From Dialister sp. UBA6422 (lineage in GTDB: Bacteria; Bacillota; Negativicutes; Veillonellales; Dialisteraceae): DNA of 7,056 nucleotides. Positions 5,827-7,056 of this stretch are shown in pieces (within the stretch, counting starts at the first letter, position 1; every line of letters starts with the position of its first letter). Location of the stretch: positions 2,486 to 9,541 of the forward strand of contig DJPC01000116.1 in NCBI GenBank assembly GCA_002439665.1. The letters run 5' to 3'. A program made the position numbers and the translations under genes. The notes beneath the pieces were generated by a model that saw only the letters and a program-made list of their open reading frames with translations, did not search any database and had not been told where the DNA came from.

Positions 5827-5976
5827 ATGCGTGAAGGAATTACTCTTGCATGCACAGAATGCAAGCGCCGCAATTATCGTACAAACAAGAACAAAAAGAC
5901 CACCACTGAACGTGTGGAACTGATGAAATACTGCAAATGGTGCCACAAACACACCCTTCATAAGGAAACCAAATAA
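5827..5976 (+). CDS. rpmG: Large ribosomal subunit protein L33 (bL33)
   Basis: A 49-residue basic protein of the 50S subunit, the normal bL33 length. The sequence runs [20 protein letters not shown] at the start and ends [10 protein letters not shown]. Both zinc-ribbon pairs are present, C9-x2-C12 and C36-x2-C39, so this is the zinc-binding (C+) form. ATG at 5827 is preceded by GAGGTG (5815-5820) at 6 bases. It heads the cluster rpmG-secE-nusG-rplK, the conserved order in Firmicutes, and is served by the tandem promoters just upstream. The tRNA-Trp gene that often lies between rpmG and secE is absent; the gap to the secE ATG is 28 bases. Confidence 0.97.
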   Translation: MREGITLACTECKRRNYRTNKNKKTTTERVELMKYCKWCHKHTLHKETK

Positions 5977-6004
5977 TTTCTGATTATTGAACTGGGGTGT
6001 GAGC

Positions 6005-6253
6005 ATGGCCAAGGCGAAGCGTAAAACATCAGCAACCAGAACAGAAAGAGCACAGCAAGCCAATAACGCATGGAGCCGCTTCTTTAAAGAAACTAAGATG
6101 GAAATGAAGAAAGTCATCTGGCCGACTAAGAATCAGATGATTAACTACACCATTGCTACCATCGTGTCTGTGATTCTTGTGTCTTTCCTGATTGTTGCCG
6201 TAGACTTCGTATTCGCTGGTCTCTCCAAGTTGTTAGTCACTGCTGTAGGCTGA
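6005..6253 (+). CDS. secE: Preprotein translocase subunit SecE
   Basis: An 82-residue single-span inner-membrane protein that clamps SecY in the SecYEG protein export channel. After a basic N-terminal tail comes the amphipathic helix and hallmark ETKMEMKKVIWPTK (29-42, with the conserved W39-P40), then one membrane segment (about 50-72, TIATIVSVILVSFLIVAVDFV). One-span length is normal for Gram-positive-type SecE. I chose ATG 6005 because GGGG (5994-5997) is 7 bases upstream; an in-frame TTG at 5987 would add MNWGVS and would place that GGGG inside the coding sequence. The stop TGA (6251-6253) overlaps the RBS of nusG, so the two genes are likely to be co-translated. Confidence 0.95.
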   Translation: MAKAKRKTSATRTERAQQANNAWSRFFKETKMEMKKVIWPTKNQMINYTIATIVSVILVSFLIVAVDFVFAGLSKLLVTAVG

Positions 6254-6266
6254 AAGGAGGAGAGCT

Positions 6267-6890
6267 ATGTCTGATATCGAAGCTACAAACGAGAAAATGA
6301 ATAAGGAAAATAAACCTGAAGTCAGTGCACCTACTGAAATCGGTGCTCCTAAAGAAGGCTCCGAAAAAGATATCCGTTGGTATGTCATTCATACCTATTC
6401 TGGATATGAAAATAAAGTCAAGGAAACACTGACCAGAAAGGTTCATTCCATGGGCATGGATGATACGATTCTTGAAATCTTGCTCCCTCTTCAGGACGAA
6501 GAAGAAGAAAAAGACGGCAAAAGAAAAATGGTATCCCATAAAGTATTCCCTGGATATCTTCTGATCAAGATGGAAGTCAATGACAGAAGCTGGTATGTAG
6601 TAAGAAATACACCAGGGGTTACCGGCTTTGTAGGGACTACCACTAAGCCGATTCCGCTTTCTGATGAAGAAGCTGACCGCATCATTCATGGTATGACCAA
6701 AGAAAAACCAGCAGCTGTAGATGTAGCTGTTGGTGACAGAGTACGCATCACAAAAGGCGTATTTGAAGATCGTACAGCAGAAGTTATTGAAGTGGCTGAT
6801 GATAAGACTAAGATCAAAGCTGATATCAGTAATTTCGGCACCACAACTACGATAGAACTCGAAGCTGGCGCATTTGAGCCAATTCGTTAA
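6267..6890 (+). CDS. nusG: Transcription elongation/antitermination factor NusG
   Basis: A 207-residue NusG, which binds RNA polymerase through its NGN domain and partners (S10, Rho or others) through its KOW domain. Residues 1-35 are an acidic/lysine-rich extension without recognised fold. NGN spans about 37-145 with RWYVIHTYSGYENKVK (37-52), HKVFPGYLLIKM (91-102) and VRNTPGVTGFVGT (112-124). The KOW domain starts at VGDRVRI (155-161) but is divergent: the usual GPFxxFxG reads GVFEDRTA (164-171), with Ala171 where KOW glycine is expected, and the usual FGRxTPVEL reads FGTTTTIEL (190-198). RBS AAAGGAGG (6253-6260) is 6 bases from ATG and 13 bases separate it from secE. Identity as the housekeeping NusG is secured by position in the operon. 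Confidence 0.96.
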   Translation: MSDIEATNEKMNKENKPEVSAPTEIGAPKEGSEKDIRWYVIHTYSGYENKVKETLTRKVHSMGMDDTILEILLPLQDEEEEKDGKRKMVSHKVFPGYLLIKMEVNDRSWYVVRNTPGVTGFVGTTTKPIPLSDEEADRIIHGMTKEKPAAVDVAVGDRVRITKGVFEDRTAEVIEVADDKTKIKADISNFGTTTTIELEAGAFEPIR

Positions 6891-6897
6891 TTCTATA

Positions 6898-6928
6898 GTG
6901 GGACTGTCTTGTACTAGGCTTGTCCCAC
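6898..6928 (+). promoter_or_regulatory. Hairpin upstream of the L1 site, with an alternative partner
   Basis: GTGGGAC (6898-6904) and GTCCCAC (6922-6928) form a perfect 7-bp stem with a 17-base loop, starting 8 bases after the nusG stop. No U-run follows, so it is not a standard terminator. The right arm also complements GTGGGA (6930-6935) in the adjacent L1-type motif, so the two folds may compete. Confidence 0.5.
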
Positions 6929-6929
6929 G

Positions 6930-6962
6930 GTGGGAGGGCCCGTTACAGCCCGTAAGTACCAC
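6930..6962 (+). promoter_or_regulatory. Probable ribosomal protein L1-binding site in the rplK leader
   Basis: Two short stems, GTGG (6930-6933) with CCAC (6959-6962) and GGGC (6936-6939) with GCCC (6948-6951), enclose an asymmetric internal loop with GA on the left and GTAAGTA on the right. This arrangement, GGTGGGAGG followed by CCCGTAA and CCAC, just upstream of rplK matches what I know of the L1 regulatory site that mimics its 23S rRNA target. L1 (rplA) is expected just downstream of rplK and would repress rplK-rplA translation. The site is 30 bases from the rplK start. Confidence 0.62.
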
Positions 6963-6992
6963 ATTCCACAAAGGATAAGGAGGTGTAACATT

Positions 6993-7056
6993 ATGGCAAA
7001 GAAAATTTCCAAAGTTGTAAAACTGCAGGTTGCAGCTGGTAAGGCTACTCCAGCAC
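6993..7056 (+). CDS. rplK: Large ribosomal subunit protein L11 (uL11), 3' end outside window
   Basis: Only the first 21 codons are visible: MAKKISKVVKLQVAAGKATPA, which matches the L11 N-terminus (KLQVAAGKATPAPPVGPALG in the family). L11 forms the GTPase-associated stalk base on the 50S subunit. ATG 6993 follows AAGGAGGTG (6977-6985) at 7 bases. A 102-base gap separates it from nusG and holds the probable L1 site. rplA is expected next, outside the window. Confidence 0.96.
   Translation, partial: MAKKISKVVKLQVAAGKATPA

Noticed and set aside
5821..6117. Minus-strand open frame opposite rpmG and secE
   Set aside because: Antisense of two firmly identified genes, no RBS or family resemblance.
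6237..6971. Long 244-codon minus-strand open frame opposite nusG
   Set aside because: Antisense shadow of nusG, whose identity is certain; low-complexity FFFFF and Cys-rich composition is typical of a shadow frame.

Overview
The window looks like chromosomal DNA from a diderm Firmicute (class Negativicutes). The main reason is the first gene, an outer-membrane barrel protein with an S-layer-homology (SLH) segment and a coiled coil, an architecture typical of Veillonella, Selenomonas and Dialister relatives. A Firmicutes-style rpmG-secE-nusG-rplK cluster and strong AGGAGG ribosome binding sites fit this. Genus is not provable from the window; a Dialister-like organism is an inference.

Layout: (1) 1-1199, plus strand: 3' part of the SLH porin gene, closed by a near-perfect bidirectional terminator (1211-1242). 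(2) 1243-1522: a convergent intergenic region with two copies of a heptamer-built palindromic repeat and a separate perfect 16-bp palindrome. (3) 5289-1523, minus strand: a three-gene ABC importer operon in the order ATPase, lipoprotein binding protein, fused double-domain permease. It resembles the Fe3+/AfuABC/FbpABC class, but the substrate is not clear. A third, one-armed copy of the heptamer repeat lies between the ATPase and binding-protein genes. (4) 5290-5826: about 540 bases without a gene, holding the leader of the ABC operon on one side and tandem promoters for the ribosomal cluster on the other. (5) 5827-7056, plus strand: rpmG (L33), secE, nusG and the start of rplK (L11), with a probable L1-binding regulatory hairpin just before rplK.

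The genes form three units: an envelope porin, a nutrient importer whose binding protein would be anchored in the inner membrane, and a housekeeping translation/secretion/transcription-elongation operon. I see no phage, CRISPR, toxin-antitoxin or defence genes. The most interesting signals are non-coding: the heptamer palindrome family, the promoter/attenuator arrangement before rpmG, and the switch-like fold before rplK. The NusG KOW domain is also unusually divergent.
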